A DNA stretch of 64,000 bases, taken from Rhodanobacter sp. (GTDB taxonomy: Bacteria; Pseudomonadota; Gammaproteobacteria; Xanthomonadales; Rhodanobacteraceae). Below are positions 30,689 through 42,279 of this stretch, piece after piece (the stretch's first letter is position 1; the number at the start of each line of letters is the position of its first letter). The translations under genes and the position numbers were made by a program. The notes below the pieces were generated by a model. The model ran no database searches. It saw nothing but the letters and a program-made list of their open reading frames with translations, and had not been told where the DNA came from. The stretch is taken from contig JANJTA010000015.1 in the NCBI GenBank assembly GCA_024711345.1, positions 62,001 through 126,000 on the forward strand, given 5' to 3'.

Positions 30689-31695
30689 GCGGCCACCTGC
30701 GTGAGGTCGCGGCCCTGCACGTGGCGTTCCAGCAACGCGGCGAAGTCGGCCAGCTCGGGGTAGCTGCGCGCCACCTCGACCACGTAGCGGTACACCTGCG
30801 GCACGTCCTTGAGATAGCCCGGCTTGCCGTCGCGGTACCACAGTCGGTAGAACTGGCCCAGCACGCGCACGTGGCGGTGCAATCCGGTGAGGTCGAACCA
30901 GCGCAGGAAACGCGCGGCATCCACGCTGGCGTCGATCACGCCGGCGTCCCGCAGGCGATGCCGGTAGGACTCCACCCAGCCCTCGACGCGCGCACGCGGC
31001 CACGCGATGTAGGCGTCACGCAGCAGCGAGGCCAGGTCATAGGTGAGCGGACCGTGCAGCGCGCCCTGGAAGTCGATGATCCCCGGGTTGTTCGCATCGA
31101 CCGCCAGCAGGTTGCGGCTGTGGAAATCGCGGTGCACGAAACAGCGCGGCTGCGCCAGCGCGTTGTGCACGATCACGTCGAACGCGGCCTCCAGCACGTC
31201 CCATTCCCCGCAGCCGGGCGTGTGGCCGAGGTGACGCTGCAGGAACCATTCGGGCATCACTTCCAGCCCGCTCACCAGCACGGCATGGTCGAACGGCGGC
31301 AGATCGTCGCAGGCCACCCTCGTCTGCATCGCCAGCAGCGCGTTCATCGCGTCGCCGTAGAGCTGGTCGGCATTAGCCTCGTTCAATTCGTCGAGATACA
31401 GACGCGAGCCCAGGTCCTCGATCAGCAGGAAGCCCTGCTGCAGGTCCTGCGTCCGCACCGCCGGCACGTGCAGGCCGGCGGCGGCCAACCGCGCGCCGAT
31501 CGCCAGCCACGGCCGCGGGTCTTCGTGCTGCGGCGGCGAATCCATCACGATCCAGCTTTGCCCGCCGTGCGTGGTGCGCCAGTAGCTGCGGAAGCTGGCG
31601 TCGGAAGAGGCCGGCTGCAGGGTGAGGCTGGCATCGTCCAGCGCCTGGCGGGTCCAGGCGAGGCGGGCGGCGGCGCGATCGGCAATCGGGGTCAT
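30685..31695 (-). CDS. amgK: N-acetylmuramate/N-acetylglucosamine kinase
   Basis: A 336-residue aminoglycoside-phosphotransferase-fold kinase that phosphorylates MurNAc at the anomeric carbon, feeding MurU. The catalytic loop HRDFHSRNLL and metal-binding IDFQGALHGPLTYDLASLL are clear. The ATG at 31695 is preferred over a TTG five codons upstream. Together with murU it gives a MurNAc salvage route that bypasses de novo UDP-MurNAc synthesis and in Pseudomonas contributes to intrinsic fosfomycin resistance. Confidence 0.9.
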   Translation of the reverse strand: MTPIADRAAARLAWTRQALDDASLTLQPASSDASFRSYWRTTHGGQSWIVMDSPPQHEDPRPWLAIGARLAAAGLHVPAVRTQDLQQGFLLIEDLGSRLYLDELNEANADQLYGDAMNALLAMQTRVACDDLPPFDHAVLVSGLEVMPEWFLQRHLGHTPGCGEWDVLEAAFDVIVHNALAQPRCFVHRDFHSRNLLAVDANNPGIIDFQGALHGPLTYDLASLLRDAYIAWPRARVEGWVESYRHRLRDAGVIDASVDAARFLRWFDLTGLHRHVRVLGQFYRLWYRDGKPGYLKDVPQVYRYVVEVARSYPELADFAALLERHVQGRDLTQVAA

Positions 31696-31770
31696 GACAA
31701 GCGTGGGCAACGGAGTGGCGCCAGCTTAGCGAGCCGCCGGCGTGGTGACGAGGTGGCGGACGCGGCGGCA

Positions 31771-31813
31771 TTGACCGCGCGGCATCGAATCAGTACCATT
31801 TTAGTCCCGATTC
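31771..31813 (+). promoter_or_regulatory. suf operon promoter with overlapping inverted-repeat operator
   Basis: TTGACC (31771-31776) and TACCAT (31794-31799) are exactly 17 bp apart. GAATC (31787-31791) and GATTC (31809-31813) form an inverted repeat flanking the -10 and TTTTAGTCCC. This placement suits repression by the Rrf2-type regulator encoded directly downstream. Confidence 0.6.
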
Positions 31814-31838
31814 AACCCTGCCAGCCCGAGCGCTCCCC

Positions 31839-32323
31839 ATGCTCCGCGTCAGCCGCCTCACCGATTACGCCACCGTGGTGATGACCTGCATCGCCGCGCA
31901 CCCGGCCGAGGTGCTCAGCGCGGTGCAGATCGCCGACGAGACGCGGCTGGAACTGCCCACCGTGAGCAAGCTGCTGAAGGCGCTTGGCCATGCCGCGCTG
32001 GTCGAGTCGTTCCGCGGCGTCAACGGCGGCTACCGGCTGGCCCGCCCGGCCGGCGAGATTTCGCTGGCCGAGATCGTCGAGGCGATCGAAGGGCCGATCG
32101 GCATGACCGAATGCAGCGTCGCCGAAGGCCAGTGCGAACTCGAGTCGCAGTGCGGCGTGCGCGGCAGCTGGCAGCTGGTCAACAACGTGCTGGGCAACGC
32201 GCTGCGCGCGGTCAGCCTGGCCGACATGCTCAAGCCGCAGCCGCCACGGCCGCCGCGACGGGTCGCCGCCGTGCCGCTGGGCGAGATCGCGATGCCGGCG
32301 AAAGCCCGCCGGGTCACCACCGA

Positions 32324-32327
<4 letters not shown>
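31839..32327 (+). CDS. Rrf2-family Fe-S cluster-sensing regulator of the suf operon
   Basis: A 162-residue winged-helix regulator of the IscR/SufR group (often called SUF system regulator). The DNA-binding domain occupies residues about 1-80 ([22 protein letters not shown]), followed by three cysteines (Cys92, Cys99, Cys105) spaced as in the Rrf2 iron-sulfur ligand site. It probably represses sufBCDS when its cluster is intact. sufB begins within its stop codon (ATGA). Confidence 0.92.
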
Positions 32328-33802
<1,475 letters not shown>

Positions 33803-33967
33803 TGTTTATTCCTTCTCCCTCCGGCGACCGAAGGAAGTCCCCGTGTGGGTGAGAAGGTGCCCGAAGGGCGGATGAGGGTACGGGCCCGCACGGATTTTTC
33901 CGCAAGCCCCGAACCCTCACCCCAACCCCTCTCCCGGTGGGAGAGGGGCTCAAGATCAGGAACAGCC
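33803..33967. repeat. Repeat debris between sufB and sufC
   Basis: The 165-bp spacer contains CGACCGAAGGAAGTCCCC and a perfect 10-bp hairpin CCCCTCTCCC-GGT-GGGAGAGGGG (33926-33948). The GAAGGAAGTCCC block recurs at 36139-36150. There is no T-run, so it is a dispersed repeat rather than a terminator. An insertion here is unusual for a suf operon. Confidence 0.65.
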
Positions 33968-34716
<749 letters not shown>

Positions 34717-34720
<4 letters not shown>

Positions 34721-36036
34721 ACCCGTCGGCCTCCACGCCGCTGGTCGCCTCGCTGCTGGACGCACCGCCGTCGGCCAGCGGCATTGCCTGGCTTGATGAG
34801 GCGCGCCGCGAGCACCGCGCTGCGTTCGCCGCCGGCGGCCTGCCCGGCGCGCGGGTCGAGGCGTGGAAGTACACCGCGCTGCGCGGACTGACCCAGCGCC
34901 GCTTCGCCGCCGGCGACGCGACCGCGGCCACCCGCGACGTCGATGCGGCCGCGTTCGCTCTGCCCGGGGTGGACGGGCCGCGGCTGGTGTTCGTCAACGG
35001 GGTGTTCCGGGCGGACCTGTCGACCGCCGCCGCCTTGCCCGACGGGCTGTCGCTGCAGCCGCTGTCACAGGCCCTGCGCAACGACGCGGAGCCGCTGCGC
35101 TTCGCCTTGTCGCGGCCGGCCCTGGTCGGGCCCGTCCGCGAGGCGGCCGATGCATTCGTGCAGGTCAACGCCGCCAGCGCCACCGATGGCGTGGTGCTGA
35201 AGGTCGCCGCCCACGCCAGCATCGCCGCGCCGGTACAGCTGGTCTTCGTCGGCGCCGCCGCGGATGCCGAGCTGGCCTGGCATGCGCGCAACCTGATCGA
35301 ACTGGGCGAGGGCGCCTCGCTGGAACTGATCGAACATCACGTGGGCAGCGGCGAGCAGGCCCAACTGGCCACCCTGGTCGGCGACGTCGTGCTGCACGAA
35401 GGCGCGCAGCTGCACCACGTCGTGCTGCAGAATGCCGCGAGTGGCGCCAACCTGATCCGCCGCAGCGGCCTGCGCCTGCATGCGCGGGCGCAACTGCGGC
35501 TGCACGTGCTGGAGCTCGGTGGCGCGCTGGTGCGGCACGACCTGCAGGCCGAACTGGTCGGCGACGGGGCGCAGCTGCACACCCGCGGCGCGTTCATGCC
35601 GCACGGCCGCCAGCACGTGGATACCCAGCTGGCGATCCGCCACCAGGCGCTGGACACCGCCTCCACCTCCGTCTGGCGCGGCGTGGCCAGCGATCGCGCG
35701 CGCGGCGTGTTCCGCGGCGCGATCCTGGTGGCGCCCGGCGCCGACGGCAGCGACGCCAGCCTCAACAACAAGAACCTGCTGCTGTCGCCCGGCGCCGAGA
35801 TCGACACCAAGCCGGAGCTGGAAATCTACGCCGACGAGGTGCAGGCCGCGCACGGCGCCACCGTGGGCCAGCTCGACGAGCGCTCGCTGTTCTACCTGCG
35901 CTCGCGCGGCATCCCGCTGGCCGAGGCGCGCGCACTGCTGACTGCCGCGTTCTGCCGCGCGGTGCTGGACGACCTGCCGAACGCGGCGCTGCGCGAGCAC
36001 CTGTCGGGCCTGCTGATCGCGCAGCTGCCCGCGTGA
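34717..36036 (+). CDS. sufD: Fe-S assembly protein SufD
   Basis: A 439-residue SufB paralogue that completes the SufBC2D scaffold and supports iron acquisition. The C-terminal beta-helix segments (WRGVASDRARGVFRG, SLNNKNLLLSP, DEVQAAHGATVGQLDE, FYLRSRGIP) are diagnostic. It overlaps sufC by 4 nt and is very GC-rich. Confidence 0.95.
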
Positions 36037-36191
36037 TGTCTTTCTCCTCCCCCTGCGGCGCCGGGGAGGCTGGGAGGGGGCAAGGCTTTTGACCTGAAGA
36101 TCAGGAGCGACCCCACCCCAGCCCTCCCCTGCGACCAAAGGAAGTCCCTTCGGGACAAGCAGGGGAGGGGGTCCCAACCGGAACTCTCTGC
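36037..36191. repeat. Repeat debris between sufD and sufS
   Basis: The 155-bp spacer is made of CTCCCCCTGCGGCGCCGGGGAGG-like blocks and an inverted repeat CCTCCCCTGC ... GCAGGGGAGG whose loop holds GACCAAAGGAAGTCCC. The same GGAAGTCCC block is in the sufB-sufC spacer. No gene is seen. Confidence 0.65.
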
Positions 36192-37436
36192 ATGAACGCA
36201 CAAGCCAGCACGCCCACCGTCTTCGACGTCCAGCGCATCCGCGCGGATTTCCCGCTGCTGGCGCGGCGCGTGCACGACAAGCCGCTGGTGTATTTCGACA
36301 ACGCCAACACCAGCCAGAAACCGCTGTCGGTGATCGAGGCGGTGGACCGGCATTACCGCGAGCACAACGCGAACGTGGCGCGCGCGGTGCACCAGCTGGG
36401 CGAGGAGGCCACGGCGGCCTACGAAGGTGCGCGCGACCGGCTGGCGCGCTTCCTCAATGCGCCCTCGCGCAACGAAGTGATCCTCACCACCGGCACCACC
36501 CAGTCGATCAACCTGGTTGCCTACAGTTATGCATTGCCGCAGCTGAAGGCGGGCGACAGCATCCTCACCACGGTGATGGAGCACCACGCCAACATCGTGC
36601 CGTGGCAGCTGGTGGCCGCGCGCAGCGGCGCCACGGTGAAGGCCGCGCCGATCGATGCGCGCGGCGAGCTGATCGTGGAGAAGTACGTGGAGCTGCTGAC
36701 GCCGGAGGTGAAGCTGGCCTGCGTCACCCACGTCTCCAACGTGCTGGGCACGGTCAACCCGGTGCGCGAGATCGCGCGCGAATGCAGGAAGCGCGGCATC
36801 CCGCTGCTGGTCGACGGCTCGCAGGCGGCGCCGCACCGGCCGGTCGACGTGCAGGCGCTGGGTTGCGATTTCTACGCGGTCACCGGGCACAAGATGCTCG
36901 GCCCCACCGGCACCGGCGCGCTGTGGGCCAAGCGCGAGCACCTGGAGGCGATGCCGCCGTTCTTCGGCGGCGGCGAGATGATCCGCGAGGTGCGCTTCGG
37001 CGGCACCACCTTTGCCGAGCCGCCGCACAAGTTCGAGGCCGGCACGCCGAACATCGCCGGCTTCGCCGGGCTGTCGGCGGCGATCGACTATTACGCCTCG
37101 GTCGGCTTCGAGGCCATTCACGCCTGGGAGCAGCAGCTGCTGCACTACGCCACCGAGCGCCTGCGCGAGGTGCCGGGCCTGCGCATCATCGGCGAGGCGG
37201 CCGAGAAGGAGCCGGTGATCTCGTTCCTGCTGGAAGGCGCGCAGGCCACCGACCTGGCCACCCTGCTGGATCTGCAGGGCGTGGCGGTGCGCTCCGGCCA
37301 CCACTGCGCGCATCCGCTGATGCAGTTCTACGACGTGCCCGCCACGCTGCGCGCCTCGCTGGCGTTCTACAACACGCGCGAGGAGATCGACGCGTTCGTG
37401 GTGGCTTTGCTCAAGGTGCGCAAGCTGCTGCTGTGA
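36192..37436 (+). CDS. sufS: Cysteine desulfurase SufS
   Basis: A 414-residue PLP enzyme that removes sulfur from cysteine for cluster assembly. The PLP lysine is in AVTGHKMLGPTG and the persulfide cysteine in RSGHHCAHP, with the short active-site loop of group II desulfurases. Group II enzymes need a SufE or SufU partner; none is next to it in this window. Confidence 0.96.
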   Translation: MNAQASTPTVFDVQRIRADFPLLARRVHDKPLVYFDNANTSQKPLSVIEAVDRHYREHNANVARAVHQLGEEATAAYEGARDRLARFLNAPSRNEVILTTGTTQSINLVAYSYALPQLKAGDSILTTVMEHHANIVPWQLVAARSGATVKAAPIDARGELIVEKYVELLTPEVKLACVTHVSNVLGTVNPVREIARECRKRGIPLLVDGSQAAPHRPVDVQALGCDFYAVTGHKMLGPTGTGALWAKREHLEAMPPFFGGGEMIREVRFGGTTFAEPPHKFEAGTPNIAGFAGLSAAIDYYASVGFEAIHAWEQQLLHYATERLREVPGLRIIGEAAEKEPVISFLLEGAQATDLATLLDLQGVAVRSGHHCAHPLMQFYDVPATLRASLAFYNTREEIDAFVVALLKVRKLLL

Positions 37437-37511
37437 GATGCACAGGCCCGCATGGTCTTGCCGTTGCGCTGGGCATTATGCTTCGCGTTCCACCCCGCCA
37501 CGACCGACCCC

Positions 37512-38426
37512 ATGCTCGCCAAGCTTCCCGGCCCGATCCGCATCCCGCTGGCCATGCTGCTGCTGGCCGTCAACATCCTGTTGCACGTGCTGCCGCTGTT
37601 CGCGCTCACCCTGCTCAAGCTGGTGGTGCCGGCGCGCGGCGTGCGGCAAGCCTGTTCGCGCGCGCTGGTGGCGATCGCGGAGAGCTGGATCGGGGTCAAC
37701 AACTTCCTGTTCGGCCTGTTCACCCGCATCCGCTGGCAGGTCGAGGGCCTCGCCGGCCTGCGCCGCGACGGCAACTATCTGGTGCTGTGCAACCACCAGA
37801 GCTGGGTCGACATCCCGGTGCTGCAGAAGGTGTTCAACCGGCGCGTGCCGTTCATGCGCTTCTTCCTGAAGCAGCAGCTGATCTGGGTGCCGCTGCTCGG
37901 GCCGGCGTGGTGGGCGCTGGATTTTCCCTTCATGAAGCGCTACTCGCGGGAAACCCTGCTGCGCCATCCCGAGCTGCAGGGCCGCGACCGCGAGGCCACC
38001 CGCCGTGCCTGCGCGAAGTTCCGCCACCTGCCGGTGGCGGTGATGAATTTCGTCGAGGGCACCCGCTTCACGCCGGCCAAGCACGCGGCGCAGTCCTCGC
38101 CGTACCGGCACCTGTTGCGGCCCAAGGCCGGCGGCTTGGCCTTCGTGCTCGATGCGATGGGCGACGCGCTGCATGCGGCGCTCGACGTCACCATCGTCTA
38201 CCCGGAAGGTCGCCCCACGATGATGGACCTGATCGCCGGGCGCGTGCACGACATCCGCGTGCACGTGCGCGAGCTGGCGATCGACGCCGGCCTGGTGGGC
38301 AGCTACGACGACGACCCCGCGTTCCGCGGTCGCGTCAAGCTGTGGGTGAATGAACTCTGGCGCGAGAAGGACGAGCGGATCGCGCGCATGCTTACGGCGG
38401 CGGAGGCCGCACCGACGGGAGATTGA
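37512..38426 (+). CDS. Lysophospholipid acyltransferase-family membrane protein (YihG-like)
   Basis: A 304-residue PlsC-type acyltransferase with an N-terminal hydrophobic segment (about 12-40). The catalytic NHQSWVD motif places His95 and Asp100 in the family HX4D pattern, and FVEGTRFT is the acceptor-binding motif. The closest recalled relative is YihG, which remodels phospholipid acyl chains in the inner membrane. The ATG at 37512 gives the family N terminus; a 20-residue upstream extension is rejected. panE-like follows 1 nt after the stop. Confidence 0.85.
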   Translation: MLAKLPGPIRIPLAMLLLAVNILLHVLPLFALTLLKLVVPARGVRQACSRALVAIAESWIGVNNFLFGLFTRIRWQVEGLAGLRRDGNYLVLCNHQSWVDIPVLQKVFNRRVPFMRFFLKQQLIWVPLLGPAWWALDFPFMKRYSRETLLRHPELQGRDREATRRACAKFRHLPVAVMNFVEGTRFTPAKHAAQSSPYRHLLRPKAGGLAFVLDAMGDALHAALDVTIVYPEGRPTMMDLIAGRVHDIRVHVRELAIDAGLVGSYDDDPAFRGRVKLWVNELWREKDERIARMLTAAEAAPTGD

Positions 38427-38427
38427 G

Positions 38428-39348
38428 ATGCGTATTCTGATCGTGGGCGCCGGCGCCACCGGCGGCTACTTCGGCGGCCGCCTGCTCGAGCACGGCCGCG
38501 ACGTGACGTTCCTGGTGCGCGAGAAGCGCGCGGCGCAGCTGGCGCAGCATGGCCTGTCGATCCGCAGCGCCACCGGCGACGCGGTGCTGCCGTCGCCGCC
38601 GACCGTGCTGGCCAGCGGCCTGCGCGAGCCGTACGAGTTGATCCTGCTGAGCTGCAAGGCGTACGGGCTGGAGCAGGCGATGGCCGACATCGCGCCGGCG
38701 GTGGGACCGGACACCACGATCCTGCCGCTGCTCAACGGCATGCGTCAGCTCGATCTGCTGGACGCGCGCTTCGGCGCGGCGCACGTGCTGGGCGGGCAGT
38801 GCGTGATCGCCGCCACGCTCGACGAGGACGGCGGCGTGCGCCACCTGAATACCTCGCACAGCCTCACCTTCGGCGAGCGCGACGGCAGCGCTTCCGCGCG
38901 CATGCAGCGGATTACCCAGACCCTGTCCGGCGCGGGCTTCGACGCGCGGCCGAGCCGCACGGTGCTGCAGGACATGTGGGACAAGTGGATCTTCCTGGCC
39001 ACCCTGGCCGGCATCACCTGCCTGATGCGCGGCTCGGTCGGCCAGATCGTGGCGGCGCCGGGCGGCACCGCCGCGGCGCTGGACCTGCTGGAGGACTGCC
39101 GCGCGGTGGCCGAGCGCTCCGGTCATGCGCCCAGCGAGCAGACCCTGCAACGGGCCCGCAGCGTGCTGACCGAGGCCGGCTCCACGCTGACCGCCTCGAT
39201 GCTGCGCGATCTGCAGCACGGCCACCCGATCGAGGCCGACCACATCGTCGGTGACCTGCTGGCGCGTGCCGATCGCTCGCGCGACGAACACTCGCTGCTG
39301 GCGACCGTGTATGCGCATCTGAAAGTCTACGAAGCGAGCCGAGCCTGA
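38428..39348 (+). CDS. 2-dehydropantoate 2-reductase family protein
   Basis: A 306-residue ketopantoate-reductase-type NADPH enzyme. The dinucleotide-binding motif GAGATGGYFGGRL is at residues 7-19, and the C-terminal domain carries DKWIFLA with the catalytic Lys, plus SMLRDLQHGHPIEADHIVGDL. True PanE makes pantoate for CoA, but family paralogues act on other oxo acids, so panE is not assigned. It is probably co-transcribed with the acyltransferase. Confidence 0.85.
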   Translation: MRILIVGAGATGGYFGGRLLEHGRDVTFLVREKRAAQLAQHGLSIRSATGDAVLPSPPTVLASGLREPYELILLSCKAYGLEQAMADIAPAVGPDTTILPLLNGMRQLDLLDARFGAAHVLGGQCVIAATLDEDGGVRHLNTSHSLTFGERDGSASARMQRITQTLSGAGFDARPSRTVLQDMWDKWIFLATLAGITCLMRGSVGQIVAAPGGTAAALDLLEDCRAVAERSGHAPSEQTLQRARSVLTEAGSTLTASMLRDLQHGHPIEADHIVGDLLARADRSRDEHSLLATVYAHLKVYEASRA

Positions 39349-39358
39349 TCGCCGCTAT

Positions 39359-39451
39359 GTAGGAGCCCGCTCGCGGGCGATGCTTCTGGAGCCGGAATGC
39401 CGGATTCGGGATTCGCAAAAGCAAAGGCATCGCCCGCGAGCGGGCTCCTAC
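39359..39451. repeat. Paired REP-like element (GTAG type), near-perfect copy
   Basis: GTAGGAGCCCGCTCGCGGGC and GCCCGCGAGCGGGCTCCTAC are perfect inverted arms flanking GGAATGCCGGATTCGGGATTCGCAAAAGCAAAGG. It lies between the convergent panE-like and M13 peptidase genes, 10 bp after the panE-like stop. Confidence 0.85.
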
Positions 39452-39515
39452 GGGCCATCCGTCCCGCCTGTCGTAACCGCGCAGCGGCAGCGCAAAAGGT
39501 GGTTGCGCGTGTCGC

Positions 39516-41552
39516 TTACCAGATCCTTACCTGCTTCGCGCCGTCGCGCACCATCGCGTCGCCGCTCTTGCACTGGAACGCCCTGGCGAACTCCGGCATG
39601 TTCGACGGCGCGCCGATCGCGCGGAATTTCGCCGGCGCGTGCGGGTCGGTGTTGAGCAGGGTCAGCTGCGCCTCCGGCCGGATGTTGCCGCGCCACACGC
39701 GGGCCCAGTTGAGGAAGAAGCGCTGGTCCTGGGTGTAGCCGTCGATCCTGCGGCTGGCCTCGGCCGGGTTCTTCGCCAGCGCCATCTGCAGCGCGGTGTA
39801 CGCCGCGTTGAGGCCGCCCAGGTCGCCGATGTTCTCGCCCATGGTGAGCTGGCCGTTGACGTGCTTGCCGGGCAGCGCCTCGTAGCCGTCGAACTGCGCG
39901 CCGAGCCTGGCGGTGCGCGCCTCGAACGCCGTGCGGTCCGCGTCGGTCCACCAGTTGGCGTTGTTGCCGTGGGCGTCGAACTTGCTGCCCTGGTCGTCGT
40001 AGCCGTGGCCCATCTCGTGGCCGATCACCGCGCCGATGCCGCCGTAGTTGATCGCGTCGTCCGCGTTGGCGTCGAAGAACGGCGGCTGCAGGATCGCCGC
40101 CGGGAACACGATCTCGTTCTTCTGCGCGCTGTAGTAGGCGTTCACCGTCTGCGGGGTCATGCCCCACTCGCTGCGGTCGACCGGCTTGCCGATCTTGGCG
40201 ATGGCATAGTCGTAGTTGAACTTGTTCGCCGCCTGCACGTTCGCGTAGTAGTTGTCCGGCGTCAGCGCCAGGCCGGACCAGTCGCGCCACTTGTCGGGGT
40301 AGCCGATCTTCGGCACGAAGGTGGCCCACTTCTGCAGCGCCTTCTGCCGGGTCGCGTCGCTCATCCACTCGAGCTGCTCGATGCGCGTGCGGAAGGCCGC
40401 GCTGAGGTTGGCCACCAGCTCCTCGGCGCGCTGCTTCGAGGCCGGCGGGAAGTTGTCGGCCACGTACAGCTGGCCCAGCGCCATGCCCATGCCGTCGTTG
40501 GTGGCCTCCAGCACGCGTTTCCAGCGCGGCTTCATTTCCTTCTGGCCGTTCAATGTCTGCGCGTTGAACGCGAAGTCCTCGCGCTGGAACGGCGTGGACA
40601 GGTACGGCGCCGCGTTGGCGATGGCGTGGTAGCGCAGGTAGGCCTGCCACTGCGCCAGCGACACGTCGCCGAGCATCTGCTGCACTTCGGCGAAGAACTT
40701 CGGCTGCGACAGCGAGAAGCCGTCCTTCACGTCGGCACCCTGCGCCTTGAAGAACGCGGCCCAGTCGAAGTCCGGCGTCACCCGGTCGGCCTCGGCGAGG
40801 CTGACGTAGTGGTAGCGGTTGTTCGGGTTGCGCATCTCCACCGGCGGCAGCGACACGGCGGCCAGGCGGGTCTCGAACGCCAGCACCGCCCTGGCCTGCT
40901 GCTGCGCGTCGGCGGCGCCGACGCCGGTCAGTTCGAGCAGCTTGGCGATGTGCACGAGGTAGGCGCTGCGAATCTTGGCGAAGTCGGGCTTGGCGTAGTA
41001 ATCGACGGTGGGCAGGCCGAGGCCGCCCTGGCCGGCATAGGCGATCTGCCGGTTGGAATCCTTGAAGTCGGCGTTGCCGAAGAAGCGGAACAGCACCGGT
41101 TCGCCGCGGGCGTAGCTGTCGCGGATGTAGGCCACCACGTCGGCGCGGTTCTTCAGCGTGGCGATGCGCGCCAGCTGCGGTTTGAGTGGATCGAAGCCGG
41201 CCCGCTCGATGGCCGCCTCGTCCATGCCGGAGGCGTACAGGTAGCCGATCTTCTGCTCGATCGAGCCCGCCTTGGCGCTGGCCGCCGCGCGCGCGGCCTG
41301 CTCGACGATGCGGCGCTGCACGTTGAGGCTGTCCTCGCGCAGCGCATCGAACGAGCCCCAGCGCGTGCGGTCGGCGGGAATCGGGTTGGCGGCCACCCAC
41401 CTGGCGTTGACGAAGCCGTTGAAGTCGGTGCAGGCGTTGATCGAACCGTCCAGCTCGCTGACGTCGAAAGCGGAAGGGGAGGCGGCCAACGCGCTGCCAC
41501 CCAGGGTCATCGCCAGGGCGAAGGCCAGCGGCTTCATGCAACGGTGCTTCAT
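39516..41552 (-). CDS. Secreted M13-family (neprilysin-like) zinc metallopeptidase
   Basis: A 678-residue exported peptidase with a signal peptide (about 1-24, ending ALA). The zinc motif HEMGH is at residues 512-516 with the third ligand Glu in GENIGDLGG, and the substrate-backbone motif NAYYS is at 471-475. The C terminus ends IW as in the family. PepO-type enzymes degrade oligopeptides in the periplasm or outside the cell. AAGGAA precedes the ATG at 41552. Confidence 0.94.
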   Translation of the reverse strand: MKHRCMKPLAFALAMTLGGSALAASPSAFDVSELDGSINACTDFNGFVNARWVAANPIPADRTRWGSFDALREDSLNVQRRIVEQAARAAASAKAGSIEQKIGYLYASGMDEAAIERAGFDPLKPQLARIATLKNRADVVAYIRDSYARGEPVLFRFFGNADFKDSNRQIAYAGQGGLGLPTVDYYAKPDFAKIRSAYLVHIAKLLELTGVGAADAQQQARAVLAFETRLAAVSLPPVEMRNPNNRYHYVSLAEADRVTPDFDWAAFFKAQGADVKDGFSLSQPKFFAEVQQMLGDVSLAQWQAYLRYHAIANAAPYLSTPFQREDFAFNAQTLNGQKEMKPRWKRVLEATNDGMGMALGQLYVADNFPPASKQRAEELVANLSAAFRTRIEQLEWMSDATRQKALQKWATFVPKIGYPDKWRDWSGLALTPDNYYANVQAANKFNYDYAIAKIGKPVDRSEWGMTPQTVNAYYSAQKNEIVFPAAILQPPFFDANADDAINYGGIGAVIGHEMGHGYDDQGSKFDAHGNNANWWTDADRTAFEARTARLGAQFDGYEALPGKHVNGQLTMGENIGDLGGLNAAYTALQMALAKNPAEASRRIDGYTQDQRFFLNWARVWRGNIRPEAQLTLLNTDPHAPAKFRAIGAPSNMPEFARAFQCKSGDAMVRDGAKQVRIW

Positions 41553-41717
41553 GGAGGATTTCCTTCGGGTCGGGGACGCCAGCGTCCGGTCGGTGCGGGC
41601 ATCGCAATAAACTGCGGCTCCCGCAGGCTAGGCAGGCGGCCGGCGAGTCGCCCAGTGTCGAAGGTCATGCCCGGGGCCGTCTGTTCCAGATCATGGTGGG
41701 CGCGCCGGGCGGCGCAT

Positions 41718-41723
41718 TATCAT
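41718..41723 (+). promoter_or_regulatory. Candidate -10 next to the GNAT start
   Basis: TATCAT ends 7 nt before the ATG at 41731, which would give a leaderless or nearly leaderless transcript. No good -35 is seen. The same TTATCATCGCGGC string precedes the HemJ-like gene. Confidence 0.25.
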
Positions 41724-41730
41724 CGCGGCG

Positions 41731-42279
41731 ATGAGCAGCCAGACCCTTCCCGTTTTCCGCACGGCCACCACGGCCGACGTCGACGCCATCGTGGCGCTGG
41801 TCGAATCCGCCTACCGCGGCGAGTCCGGCCTGCGCGGCTGGACCACCGAATCGCACCTGCTGGACGGCCAGCGCACCGACGCGACCGACGTGCGCGCGCT
41901 GATCGAGCGGCCCGACAGCCGTATCCTGCTGGCCGAACGCGATGGCCGGCTGGTGGCCAGCTGCCACGTCGAGCGCCAGGGCGAGGCCGGCTACTTCGGC
42001 ATGTTCGCGGTCGATCCGGCCGGGCAGGGCAGCGGCCTGGGCAAGCAGGTGCTGGCCGAGGCCGAGCGCATCGCGCGCGAGGAATGGCATTGCCGCGGCA
42101 TGCGCATGACGGTGATCGTGCAGCGCGAGGAGCTGATCGCCTGGTACGGCCGTCGCGGCTACCGGCGTACCGGCGAGTACCAGCCGTTCCCTTACGGCGA
42201 CGAGCGCTTCGGCATCCCGCGCCGCGACGACCTGCGCTTCGAGGTGCTGCGCAAGGACTTCGACGGGGTTGCCGCATGA
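41731..42279 (+). CDS. GNAT-family N-acetyltransferase
   Basis: A 182-residue single-domain acetyltransferase. The acetyl-CoA motif is GMFAVDPAGQGSGLGKQVLAEAE, written here as the family A-motif (Q-x-x-G-x-G), with MTVIVQREELIAWYGRRGYRRTGEY as the C-terminal part. The substrate is unknown. It overlaps the next gene by 4 nt, so they are probably coupled. Confidence 0.88.
   Translation: MSSQTLPVFRTATTADVDAIVALVESAYRGESGLRGWTTESHLLDGQRTDATDVRALIERPDSRILLAERDGRLVASCHVERQGEAGYFGMFAVDPAGQGSGLGKQVLAEAERIAREEWHCRGMRMTVIVQREELIAWYGRRGYRRTGEYQPFPYGDERFGIPRRDDLRFEVLRKDFDGVAA

Noticed and set aside
33926-33948. 10-bp hairpin between sufB and sufC as a terminator
   Set aside because: No T-run follows, and the sequence is a dispersed repeat; the operon continues with sufC.
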